DNA of 64,000 nucleotides from Winogradskyella sp. (GTDB taxonomy: Bacteria > Bacteroidota > Bacteroidia > Flavobacteriales > Flavobacteriaceae): positions 110,187 through 174,186 of the forward strand of contig NZ_RHLG01000006.1 in the NCBI RefSeq assembly GCF_003712105.1, in the 5' to 3' direction. The position numbers were made by a program, and so were the translations under genes. Below, piece by piece: positions 35,431 to 43,381 of the stretch; position 1 is the stretch's first letter; every line of letters begins with the position of its first letter. A model generated the notes under the pieces. It did not search any database. It saw only the letters and a list, made by a program, of their open reading frames with translations, and was not told where the DNA came from.

Positions 35431-36198
35431 TTATCGTCTGTTTTTTCTTGGTCTTTGAATATTGGGCTGAAAGGTTTTCTTAGAATCCGATATTAATTTT
35501 GAAAGTGTTTCAAGCTCAGTATTAGAAAGTTTTCTATATGTTCCGACAGCAACATCTAGTTTAATATTCATGATGCGAATGCGCTTAAGTGTCTGCACTT
35601 CGTAATTTAAGTAACTGCACATGCGTCGTATTTGTCGATTTAGACCTTGTGTAAGAACAATGCTAAATGTAAACTTATCTATCTTTCTAACCTTACATTT
35701 TTTGGTGCGTTGCTTTAGCTCTTCGATATAAATACCATTAGACATACGCTCAATAAATGTTTGCGATATTGGCTTATCTACAGTTACAATATACTCCTTT
35801 TCATGGTTATTACTTGCACGAAGAATTTTGTTAACGATATCACCATCATCCGTGAGTAGAATAAGACCTTCGCTTGGCTTATCTAACCTACCAATTGGAA
35901 AGATACGTTTATGGTAGTTGATGTAATCAATAATATTGTTTTTTTCTACTCTAGTATCTGTAGTGCAAACAATACCAACAGGTTTATTAAATGCTAAATA
36001 GGTAAACTCTTTTTTATGCTGTCCAACAATTTCGCCATCTACTTTAACCACATCATCTGGTGCAACTTTAGTACCCATTTCTGGGATGTTATCGTTTATT
36101 GTAACACGCCCAGCATCAATAAGCCGGTCTGCTTCTCGGCGAGAGCAAAAACCAGCTTCACTAAGATATTTATTAAGACGCGTGAGATTATCAGACAT
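35431..36198 (-). CDS. rluF: 23S rRNA pseudouridine synthase, RluF-like
   Basis: RsuA/RluB/RluE/RluF-family enzyme. The 255 residues from the start at 36198 carry an N-terminal S4 RNA-binding domain (RLNKYLSEAGFCSRREADRLI), the catalytic Asp in FPIGRLDKPSEGLILLT, and RQIRRMCSYLNYEVQTLKRIRI. The RIRIMNIKLDVAVGTYRKL ending and spacing are closest to RluF, which modifies U2604 of 23S rRNA (E. coli numbering). An earlier in-frame ATG at 36213 adds 5 residues and cannot be excluded. Confidence 0.88.
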   Translation of the reverse strand: MSDNLTRLNKYLSEAGFCSRREADRLIDAGRVTINDNIPEMGTKVAPDDVVKVDGEIVGQHKKEFTYLAFNKPVGIVCTTDTRVEKNNIIDYINYHKRIFPIGRLDKPSEGLILLTDDGDIVNKILRASNNHEKEYIVTVDKPISQTFIERMSNGIYIEELKQRTKKCKVRKIDKFTFSIVLTQGLNRQIRRMCSYLNYEVQTLKRIRIMNIKLDVAVGTYRKLSNTELETLSKLISDSKKTFQPNIQRPRKNRR

Positions 36199-36219
36199 AT
36201 AACAAAAGTACAATAAAGA

Positions 36220-37047
36220 TTAACTGTCTATAAATTCAATAATCTTTGGAGATAATGATTGGTCCTTCAAGCCATGTCCAAAACCCTCAGTGGTGATTAG
36301 TTCAGAGTTTTTGAAATTTTCTTTGTACAATAGCGCATCTTCATAAGGTATTATCTTATCATTTTTATCATGAATGATAAGTCCTTGCATGTTAAATTCT
36401 TTTGTAAAATTAGCTGCTGAAAAATAATCTACAGTTTTTCCAAAACGATTTACAACAATAGTATCTAAACCTTCCGATATGCGTTTATTGTAACCCATCA
36501 TAGATTTATATCTGGAAAAAACACCTGTAAAATGAGCAGGAGCACCAAGTAAGGCAATTTTTTTCACGCTAGGTAAATCATGATTATGCAAACAAAAGGT
36601 CGTTGCCATTCCACCAACCGAATGTCCAATAATTACTTCTGGTTGAATAATTTTAGCAACGCTATTTATACATTCGGAATATAATAAAGCATTAAACTCT
36701 TTTCCGTCAGACATACCATGAACTGGAGCATCAATAGCATAGATATTATAATCTTTTTCCTTTAGCGTATCTAATAGATAACTCCATCTAGAAGCGTTAC
36801 TTTCCCAACCGTGAGCCAAAAAAACAGTTTTGCCACTGCCTTTCCAATTGTATACTGTAATATTAAGGTTATCGTACGTGTAGGTCAATTTTTCTGCTGG
36901 AGCAACAATTGCTGTTTGTGCCTCATCATACCTGCCTTTTCTGGGTGTAGCAAATAGTTGCAGTGCTTTGTTTGATGCGTAAGATGCAGAGAAATAACTA
37001 GCTGTATTAAGCAGACCACCTATAGATTTTATAATAAAATTACTCAT
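36220..37047 (-). CDS. Alpha/beta hydrolase
   Basis: A 275-residue hydrolase. The oxyanion region is VFLAHGWESN, the nucleophile elbow is GHSVGGM (Ser near residue 143), and the His is in FGHGLKD near the C-terminus, with the acid in IIHDKNDKIIPY. Residues 1-20 are mildly hydrophobic but do not form a clear signal peptide. Substrate unknown. The start is 2 nt after the cupin stop, within the minus-strand run. Confidence 0.88.
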   Translation of the reverse strand: MSNFIIKSIGGLLNTASYFSASYASNKALQLFATPRKGRYDEAQTAIVAPAEKLTYTYDNLNITVYNWKGSGKTVFLAHGWESNASRWSYLLDTLKEKDYNIYAIDAPVHGMSDGKEFNALLYSECINSVAKIIQPEVIIGHSVGGMATTFCLHNHDLPSVKKIALLGAPAHFTGVFSRYKSMMGYNKRISEGLDTIVVNRFGKTVDYFSAANFTKEFNMQGLIIHDKNDKIIPYEDALLYKENFKNSELITTEGFGHGLKDQSLSPKIIEFIDS

Positions 37048-37049
37048 AC

Positions 37050-37418
37050 TTATTCGCTTTCTCTATTTACAGATTCTATTGAGAATGCCGGTAGACAAAT
37101 GGCCAAATATTCGCAGGGTTCAGTAAACGGATTTGAATATTGAATACGTGTGTGCTTTTCAATTTTTATTGATTGACCAGCCTTTAAAACAATAGTTTCT
37201 CCTTCAATAATGAATTGTTTTTTGCCTTTTATAATAAAAGTGTACTCATCGAACTCAGGAGTTTGAAATGGCTCAGACCAACCAGGTGGTGCTACCATAT
37301 GCGCAATGCTTATTTCAGAATTTCCATCTGTTGCTCTTCCAAAATGTTCTTTAATGATTTTACCATCATCAGTTGGGACAACAAATGGTGAGCTTTGGAT
37401 GTTATACTTTTTACTCAT
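37050..37418 (-). CDS. Cupin-domain protein
   Basis: A 122-residue single-domain cupin. Motif 1 (EYTFIIKGKKQFIIEGE) and the second strand pair (IKIEKHTRIQYSN) outline the barrel. The canonical His-x-His metal ligands are not obvious: motif 1 has EFDEY in place of HxH, so it may bind ligand without metal or with altered coordination. It sits 3 nt after a lipoprotein gene and 2 nt before the hydrolase gene. Confidence 0.82.
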   Translation of the reverse strand: MSKKYNIQSSPFVVPTDDGKIIKEHFGRATDGNSEISIAHMVAPPGWSEPFQTPEFDEYTFIIKGKKQFIIEGETIVLKAGQSIKIEKHTRIQYSNPFTEPCEYLAICLPAFSIESVNRESE

Positions 37419-37421
37419 GAA

Positions 37422-37976
37422 TTAAAAATAAACGATAAAGAATTTCACCTTAGCATTATCTGGAATCTGAATAGGGTCTATTTTCATTTCCATATCAAAA
37501 CGCATATTAGTTGGTAATTCTTTTTTATCGATAGTAAATGTTGCGTCAATTTCGTTAACGGTAATCATTACAGAATTGATAAGATTTGAGATATTCGAAA
37601 TCTTGTAATTATCTTTTACATCTTTAAAGGTACTAATGCTAGTAATGCCTTTTTCGGTCTTGTAACGCGGGTCAATTAATTGAATTGAGCTTATCGTAGA
37701 AGTAGAATCTAAAGCTTCATTAGGTGTAATACTCAATAATTGATTTCCATTTTTTTCATAGATATCTATAGTATTTATACCATTAACAAAACTATCATCT
37801 TCTTTAAAGTTAACAATAGAATCATTTGCAAAAAGTGCTTTTATTTCTTTAACTTGAGTAGAATCGTTAAGCATTCCGACCTTGTGTTTTGAGACAGCGA
37901 AAAGGTCTATTTTATCTTCCTTACAACTTGAAAAAGCTATGAATAAGATTATGATTGGAGCAATATATTTTTTCAT
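37422..37976 (-). CDS. Lipoprotein of unknown function
   Basis: A 184-residue protein with lipobox FSSC (Cys18 in LFIAFSSCKEDK). The body is hydrophilic and strand-rich (VSKHKVGMLNDSTQVKEIKALF, TSISTFKDVKDNYKISNI). It resembles Bacteroidota lipoproteins that carry an N-terminal repeat linking to a beta-sandwich, but I do not recognise a family. Co-directional with the HerA-like gene (28 nt). Confidence 0.7.
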   Translation of the reverse strand: MKKYIAPIIILFIAFSSCKEDKIDLFAVSKHKVGMLNDSTQVKEIKALFANDSIVNFKEDDSFVNGINTIDIYEKNGNQLLSITPNEALDSTSTISSIQLIDPRYKTEKGITSISTFKDVKDNYKISNISNLINSVMITVNEIDATFTIDKKELPTNMRFDMEMKIDPIQIPDNAKVKFFIVYF

Positions 37977-38004
37977 GTAATATTATTTTATTGTTTGGTA
38001 AGGA

Positions 38005-39546
38005 CTAGCGCATCATTTTAGTAAGTATGCCTAGAACACTTCTAATAACTGTTGGACTTGAAAGTACTTTAATCAATGGATTTTGTCGAGAACTTTTTCG
38101 TCGTCTAGAAGATGCTTTTTTCTTTGATTCTGCTTTTTTTAGTGCTTCTTTTTCTGCTTTTGCCTTAGCTTTAGCTTCTTCGGCTTCAGCTTGTTTAATT
38201 TTTTCATTAAGCATTTCGTAGGCACTTTCTCTATCAATCTCTTTGTTGTACTTTTTAGCAAGTTTCGATTGTGATAACAGCGAATTTAGCTCTGACTCTG
38301 TTAATATATCCATACGACTCATAGGTGCACGCATCATAGTTGCGGCTAATGGTGTTGGTCTTCCTTTTTCATCAAGAGCAGAAACTAATGCCTCTCCGAT
38401 ACCTAATGAGGTTAAAACTTCTGCGGTATCGTAATAATCAGTATCCGGATAGTTTTGTGCAGTCAGTTTTATAGCTTTTCTGTCTTTTGCTGTAAATGCT
38501 CTTAAGGCATGTTGCACTTTAAGACCTAATTGACTTAATACGGCTTCAGGTACGTCAGTTGGGTTTTGTGTTACAAAATATAAACCAACGCCTTTACTAC
38601 GAATCAATTTTACAATACTTTCTATTTGATCATGTAAGGCATCAGAAGCTTCATTAAAGATTAAATGTGCTTCGTCAATAAACATAATTAACTCTGGTCG
38701 TCCACTATCACCTTGCTCTGGAAATGTAGAATAGATCTCAGCCAATAAACTTAGCATAAAGGTTGAAAACAGCTTAGGCTTATCTTGTATATCTGTAAGT
38801 CTTATGATATTAATATAACCACGACCATTTTCATCTATTCGCAATAAATCTTGAGTGTCGAAAGACGTTTCGCCAAAAAACAGGTCTCCGCCTTGTTGCT
38901 CAATTTCGATTAATTTTCTTAAAATAGCCCCAGTAGAAGCAGTTGAGATACGTCCATAAGATGCTTCAAATTCTTTTTTACCTTCACCAGTAGCATACTG
39001 AAGAATCTTCTTAAAATCCTTTATATCTAGAAGTGGAAGTTTGTTATCATCACAATATTTAAAAATCACTGATATAATACCAGCCTGAGTTTCTGTGACA
39101 TCTAAGATTCTTGAGATTAGAACAGGTCCAAATTCGCTTATAGTTGCTCTTAATCTAACACCATCTTGCTCAGACAAGGTCATGACTTCTACAGGAAACG
39201 ATTTGGCATCAAATGGTAACCCAATTTTTTCGTGACGCTCATCAATTTTAGGGTGTCCAGGGCTAGGTTGTGCCAACCCACTTAAATCACCTTTAATATC
39301 CATTAGTAATACTGGGATGCCTTTTTCTGAAAGGTTTTCTGCTAAAACCTGTAATGTTTTTGTTTTTCCAGTACCTGTAGCACCTGCAATTAAGCCATGG
39401 CGGTTCATGGTTTTTAGAGGCACATTGACATAGGCATCTGTTATAGTTTCGCCATCAAGCATGGCTGCTCCTAATGTTAAAAAATCACCCTTAAATGTAT
39501 TTCCGTCTGCTATATGTTTAAAGAAAGTCTCCTTATTCGTCATCAC
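38005..39546 (-). CDS. HerA-like ATPase (DUF853 family)
   Basis: A 513-residue P-loop ATPase of the HerA/FtsK superfamily. Walker A is GATGTGKT (55-62), Walker B is LIMFIDEAHLIF near 290, followed by a sensor strand GVGLYFVTQNPTDVP and the Arg-finger region. The C-terminus has a Lys/Ala/Glu coiled coil and a strongly basic tail (SRRRKSSRQNP), consistent with DNA binding. Two adjacent Met codons start the protein (39546 or 39543). The gene is first in the minus-strand run. It is a stand-alone DUF853 protein without a NurA nuclease neighbour. Confidence 0.88.
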   Translation of the reverse strand: MMTNKETFFKHIADGNTFKGDFLTLGAAMLDGETITDAYVNVPLKTMNRHGLIAGATGTGKTKTLQVLAENLSEKGIPVLLMDIKGDLSGLAQPSPGHPKIDERHEKIGLPFDAKSFPVEVMTLSEQDGVRLRATISEFGPVLISRILDVTETQAGIISVIFKYCDDNKLPLLDIKDFKKILQYATGEGKKEFEASYGRISTASTGAILRKLIEIEQQGGDLFFGETSFDTQDLLRIDENGRGYINIIRLTDIQDKPKLFSTFMLSLLAEIYSTFPEQGDSGRPELIMFIDEAHLIFNEASDALHDQIESIVKLIRSKGVGLYFVTQNPTDVPEAVLSQLGLKVQHALRAFTAKDRKAIKLTAQNYPDTDYYDTAEVLTSLGIGEALVSALDEKGRPTPLAATMMRAPMSRMDILTESELNSLLSQSKLAKKYNKEIDRESAYEMLNEKIKQAEAEEAKAKAKAEKEALKKAESKKKASSRRRKSSRQNPLIKVLSSPTVIRSVLGILTKMMR

Positions 39547-39680
39547 TTAAAATTTGTATAAAAATAGTGTAATTTTGATAAACTACCACAGGTAAAACGG
39601 TAACGGTTTATGTGGTTTAAAACATAGGATTTGATACGAGTTCACTATATTTAGATCTCGATTATCGAATCCAAGTAAAA

Positions 39681-40136
39681 ATGAAATTTATGTCCAGATA
39701 TCTTATAATTATCGTCCTTTTATCAGGTGTAATGATTCAATCTTGTACTAGATCAACGTCTAAAATTAAATTCCATAAATCTCATGAAGCTAGTAGAGCC
39801 AATGTACCTTTTAGTGATGCTGTTGAAACGGGGAATTTACTCTTTTTAACAGGACAAATAGGTAAAGACCACAAAGAAGGTAAGTTAGTTAAAGGCGGAA
39901 TTAAAGCCGAAACTAAGCAGGTTATTGAGAATATTAGTGACGTGTTAAAGCACCATAATCTATCATTAGACAATGTGGTTAAGTGCACCGTAATATTAAA
40001 GGATATTAATGATTTTAAAGACTTCAACTCAGTATACACAGCGTATTTTACCAAAAAACCTGCGCGTACAACATTCGCTGCTGCTGGCTTGGCAGGTGGA
40101 GCAAGTATTGAGATTGATGTTATTGCAGCAAAATAA
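39681..40136 (+). CDS. RidA-family protein with lipoprotein signal
   Basis: A 151-residue protein combining a lipoprotein signal (YLIIIVLLSGVMIQSC, Cys22) with a RidA/YjgF domain (about 45-150): FSDAVETGNLLFLTGQIG, VLKHHNLSLDNVVKCTVIL, KPARTTFAAAGLAGGASIEID. RidA proteins hydrolyse reactive enamine/imine intermediates; the conserved Arg of the active cleft corresponds to the Arg in PARTTF. The export signal is unusual for this mostly cytosolic family. Followed by queE 22 nt later. Confidence 0.88.
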   Translation: MKFMSRYLIIIVLLSGVMIQSCTRSTSKIKFHKSHEASRANVPFSDAVETGNLLFLTGQIGKDHKEGKLVKGGIKAETKQVIENISDVLKHHNLSLDNVVKCTVILKDINDFKDFNSVYTAYFTKKPARTTFAAAGLAGGASIEIDVIAAK

Positions 40137-40158
40137 CTTTGGAGTATATTTGCCAACT

Positions 40159-40791
40159 ATGACGAGAAGAGAACGACAAGAACTTATAGATAAAGGATTG
40201 CTCTTGCCTTTAATGGAAGAGTTTTATACCATTCAAGGTGAAGGTTATCACAAAGGTACGGCCGCGTATTTTGTACGAATTGGTGGTTGTGACGTTGGTT
40301 GTCATTGGTGCGATGTTAAAGAAAGCTGGTTGGCCGAATTACATCCACCTACTGAGACCCAAAAAATAGTAGACAATGCTGTTAAGTATAGCAATACCAT
40401 AGTTGTAACTGGCGGCGAACCTTTGACTTGGGATATGGGACCATTAACCGAACAACTCAAGGCAAGAGGCGTACAAACACATATAGAAACATCAGGTGCT
40501 TATAGATTAACTGGTCAATGGGATTGGATTTGCTTGTCACCAAAAAAAGTAAAATTACCAACGGATGAAATTTACAAAGAAGCTCACGAGCTAAAATGTA
40601 TTGTATATAATAAAAGTGATTTTAAGTTTGCTGAAGAACAAGCTGCTAAGGTGAATGATGATTGTATTTTATACCTTCAGCCAGAATGGAGTAAACGTGA
40701 TAAAATGATGCCTGAAATAGTAGATTATGTCATGGCACATCCTAAGTGGAAAGTGTCTTTACAAACACATAAATATTTAAATATACCATAA
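40159..40791 (+). CDS. queE: 7-carboxy-7-deazaguanine synthase
   Basis: Radical SAM enzyme making 7-carboxy-7-deazaguanine in the queuosine (and deazaguanine-DNA) pathway. The start at 40159 gives 211 residues (MTRRERQEL). The cluster motif is Cys-x3-Cys-x2-Cys in GGCDVGCHWCDVKE near residue 46, with TIQGEGYHKGTAA before it and VVTGGEPLTW after. Other que genes are not in the window. Just 22 nt downstream of the RidA-like gene. Confidence 0.95.
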   Translation: MTRRERQELIDKGLLLPLMEEFYTIQGEGYHKGTAAYFVRIGGCDVGCHWCDVKESWLAELHPPTETQKIVDNAVKYSNTIVVTGGEPLTWDMGPLTEQLKARGVQTHIETSGAYRLTGQWDWICLSPKKVKLPTDEIYKEAHELKCIVYNKSDFKFAEEQAAKVNDDCILYLQPEWSKRDKMMPEIVDYVMAHPKWKVSLQTHKYLNIP

Positions 40792-40820
40792 AAAAAGCCT
40801 TGATTAATCAAGGCTTTTTT
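40791..40820. terminator. Bidirectional terminator between queE and the DUF2911 gene
   Basis: A perfect 30-nt palindrome (AAAAAAGCCTTGATT and its complement) that directly follows the queE stop and precedes the convergent gene's 3' end, with T-tracts on both strands. Confidence 0.93.
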
Positions 40821-40840
40821 AATTAAGAGGAATTTAAAAT

Positions 40841-41371
40841 TTAATTTGTAACAGGCACAGAAACTCTAACTGTTCCCCATCCCATATTTAATTTATCTTT
40901 AGAAAAAGCAATCGAAAAAGCTTCAAGTGAATCATCACTATCACTCACGGTTGCTTTTACTCTTGCAACGTCATTACCTTCATTATATGAGTATGCACCC
41001 CAAGCATGTAAATCGCTGTTCAAAATAATAGTCCATTCACCATCACCAGGAATAGTAAACAAAGAATATGTTCCTGCCTTTATTTTATCACCACCAAAGT
41101 TTACATCATTATAAAATGTAATTTCAGCATTTTCATTTGCTCCTGTACGCCAAACTTTTCCGCTTGGAGCTAAAGATTCAACAGTTCTTCCTTTTAGTTG
41201 AGGTCTGCTGTATACAACTCTTGCAATTGGAGGTGCGCTTCTCGAAGTTTTATAGTAGGCAACGTCTAAAGGGCTTTTGTCTAGTTTGCTAAATTTTTGA
41301 GCTTCAGCGTTGTATGATACAAGTAATACCAATGCAAAAGCTAAAATTGAAAATAATCTTGATGTTTTCAT
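40841..41371 (-). CDS. DUF2911-domain exported protein
   Basis: A 176-residue exported protein (signal SILAFALVLLVSYNAEAQ). The DUF2911 signature is evident: YSRPQLKGRTVESLAPSGKVWRTGANENAEITF, then GDKIKAGTYSLFTIPGDGEWTIILN and WGAYSYNEGNDVARVK. The family is common in Bacteroidota; its function is unassigned. A 235-nt intergenic region separates it from the divergent asnB gene. Confidence 0.88.
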   Translation of the reverse strand: MKTSRLFSILAFALVLLVSYNAEAQKFSKLDKSPLDVAYYKTSRSAPPIARVVYSRPQLKGRTVESLAPSGKVWRTGANENAEITFYNDVNFGGDKIKAGTYSLFTIPGDGEWTIILNSDLHAWGAYSYNEGNDVARVKATVSDSDDSLEAFSIAFSKDKLNMGWGTVRVSVPVTN

Positions 41372-41606
41372 GTGGGTTAATTTTTAGTGGAATTAAAATT
41401 AGTGTGTAATTATGGGCATCAGTCGTAAAGAAGTATTAAAATTTACAAATTGATAGTTAAAGTTATGTTTTTGTAATTATTAAGTTTCAATTATGTATTT
41501 AATTAAACTTTATTGTTTTAATTTGAAATTAATTTGATTATTTATATTTAAATATTGAAAGTTTAATCTAATATTTGCTTCATAATAATATTTAAATAAA
41601 AAAGTT

Positions 41607-43268
41607 ATGTGCGGAATTGTATGTGCATTTGATATAAAGCAAAAAACAGAAACATTAAGACCTCAAGTCTTAGAGATGTCTAAAGCAATTAGACACCGTG
41701 GTCCAGATTGGAGCGGAATATATAGTGATGATAAAGCTATTTTAGCCCATGAACGTTTAGCAATTGTAGATCCTACCTCTGGGAAGCAGCCTTTATTTAC
41801 TGAAGATAAAAAATTGGTATTGGCCGCTAATGGAGAAATCTATAACCATAGAGAATTGCGTGCACAATTTCCTGATTATAAGTTTCAGACACAAAGTGAT
41901 TGTGAAGTAATATTAGCACTATACCAAGAAAAAGGTGTTGACTTTGTTGATCAAATGAACGGAATTTTCGGATTTGCAATTTACGACGTTGAAAAGGATG
42001 AATATTTCATTGCGCGCGACCATATGGGTATTATTCCTTTATATATGGGTTGGGACAAACACGGTACGTTCTATGTAGCTTCAGAATTAAAAGCATTAGA
42101 AGGTGTTTGTACAAAAATAGAGTTATTTCCTCCAGGCCATTATATGAGTAGTAAAGATGGTGAACTAGTAAAATGGTATAAGCGAGATTGGATGGAATAT
42201 GAAGCTGTAAAAGAAAATGAAACTAGTATTGCTGAAGTACGTCAAGCTTTAGAGGATGCAGTCCATAGACAATTAATGAGTGATGTACCTTATGGAGTAT
42301 TACTTTCAGGAGGATTAGACTCTTCAGTAACATCTGCTATAGCAAAAAAATATTCTGAAAGACGAATAGAAGCAGACGATAAAGAAAAAGCATGGTGGCC
42401 ACAATTACACAGTTTTTCTGTAGGATTAGAAGGTTCACCAGACCTAGCTGCGGCGCAAAAAGTTGCTGATCATATTGGAACAGTACATCATGAAATTAAA
42501 TTCACTATTCAAGAAGGCTTAGATGCTATTAAGGATGTCATTTATAACATCGAAACATACGATATTACTACAATTCGTTCATCTACACCAATGTATTTAA
42601 TGGCGCGTGTTATTAAATCTATGGGAATCAAAATGGTACTGTCAGGTGAAGGTGCTGATGAGATTTTTGGAGGTTATTTATATTTCCATAAGGCTCCAAG
42701 TGCTCAAGAATTTCATGAAGAAACAGTGCGTAAATTAGATAAGTTGCATATGTACGATTGCTTACGTGCTAATAAAAGTTTAATGGCTTGGGGAATTGAA
42801 GGTCGTGTACCATTTTTAGATAAGGAGTTTATAGATGTTGCTATGCGCATCAACCCAAAAGATAAAATGATTAACGGTGAACGCATGGAAAAATGGGTGG
42901 TGCGTAAGGCATTTGAAGATATGTTACCTGAAAGTGTAGCTTGGCGTCAAAAAGAACAATTTAGTGATGGTGTTGGCTATAGTTGGATAGATACACTAAA
43001 AGACATTGTGGAGACTGAAGTATCAGATGAGCAATTGGCTAATGCTAAATTTAGATTCCCAATAAACACGCCTCTAAATAAAGAAGAGTATTATTATCGT
43101 TCTATATTTGAGGATCATTTCCCTAGTGATGCTGCGGCATTAAGTGTACCACAAGAAGCAAGTGTGGCGTGTAGTACAGCAACAGCTTTAGAATGGGATG
43201 AAGCATTCAAAAACATGAATGAGCCTTCAGGACGTGCAATAGCAAATGTTCATGACGATGCGTATTAG
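41607..43268 (+). CDS. asnB: Asparagine synthase B (glutamine-hydrolysing)
   Basis: Makes asparagine from aspartate, ATP and glutamine. At 553 residues it resembles E. coli AsnB. Cys2 in MCGIVCAFD is the N-terminal glutaminase nucleophile (Met1 removed); the ATP-binding PP-loop is LLSGGLDSSV near residue 231, and SGEGADEIFGGY near 348 completes the synthetase site. ATG start. The upstream 235 nt are very AT-rich with no exact -7 consensus. Confidence 0.97.
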   Translation: MCGIVCAFDIKQKTETLRPQVLEMSKAIRHRGPDWSGIYSDDKAILAHERLAIVDPTSGKQPLFTEDKKLVLAANGEIYNHRELRAQFPDYKFQTQSDCEVILALYQEKGVDFVDQMNGIFGFAIYDVEKDEYFIARDHMGIIPLYMGWDKHGTFYVASELKALEGVCTKIELFPPGHYMSSKDGELVKWYKRDWMEYEAVKENETSIAEVRQALEDAVHRQLMSDVPYGVLLSGGLDSSVTSAIAKKYSERRIEADDKEKAWWPQLHSFSVGLEGSPDLAAAQKVADHIGTVHHEIKFTIQEGLDAIKDVIYNIETYDITTIRSSTPMYLMARVIKSMGIKMVLSGEGADEIFGGYLYFHKAPSAQEFHEETVRKLDKLHMYDCLRANKSLMAWGIEGRVPFLDKEFIDVAMRINPKDKMINGERMEKWVVRKAFEDMLPESVAWRQKEQFSDGVGYSWIDTLKDIVETEVSDEQLANAKFRFPINTPLNKEEYYYRSIFEDHFPSDAAALSVPQEASVACSTATALEWDEAFKNMNEPSGRAIANVHDDAY

Positions 43269-43291
43269 TATAATACAGAATTAACACTTAT

Positions 43292-43322
43292 AAAAAGCAC
43301 ATATCTCTTATGTGCTTTTTTT
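43292..43322 (+). terminator. Rho-independent terminator of asnB
   Basis: AAAAAGCACATA (43292-43303) pairs with TATGTGCTTTTT (43309-43320) across a 5-nt loop, followed by TT. 24 nt after the stop. Confidence 0.92.
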
Positions 43323-43381
43323 ATTTAATGACTTTTATAATTACATTGTAACAGAAACACCAGATTAAATAAAGATAAACC

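Noticed and set aside
38005..39546. Possible anti-phage defence locus because of the HerA-like ATPase.
   Set aside because: No nuclease, Sir2, NurA or other defence partner is adjacent, and the neighbouring genes look like housekeeping or envelope functions.
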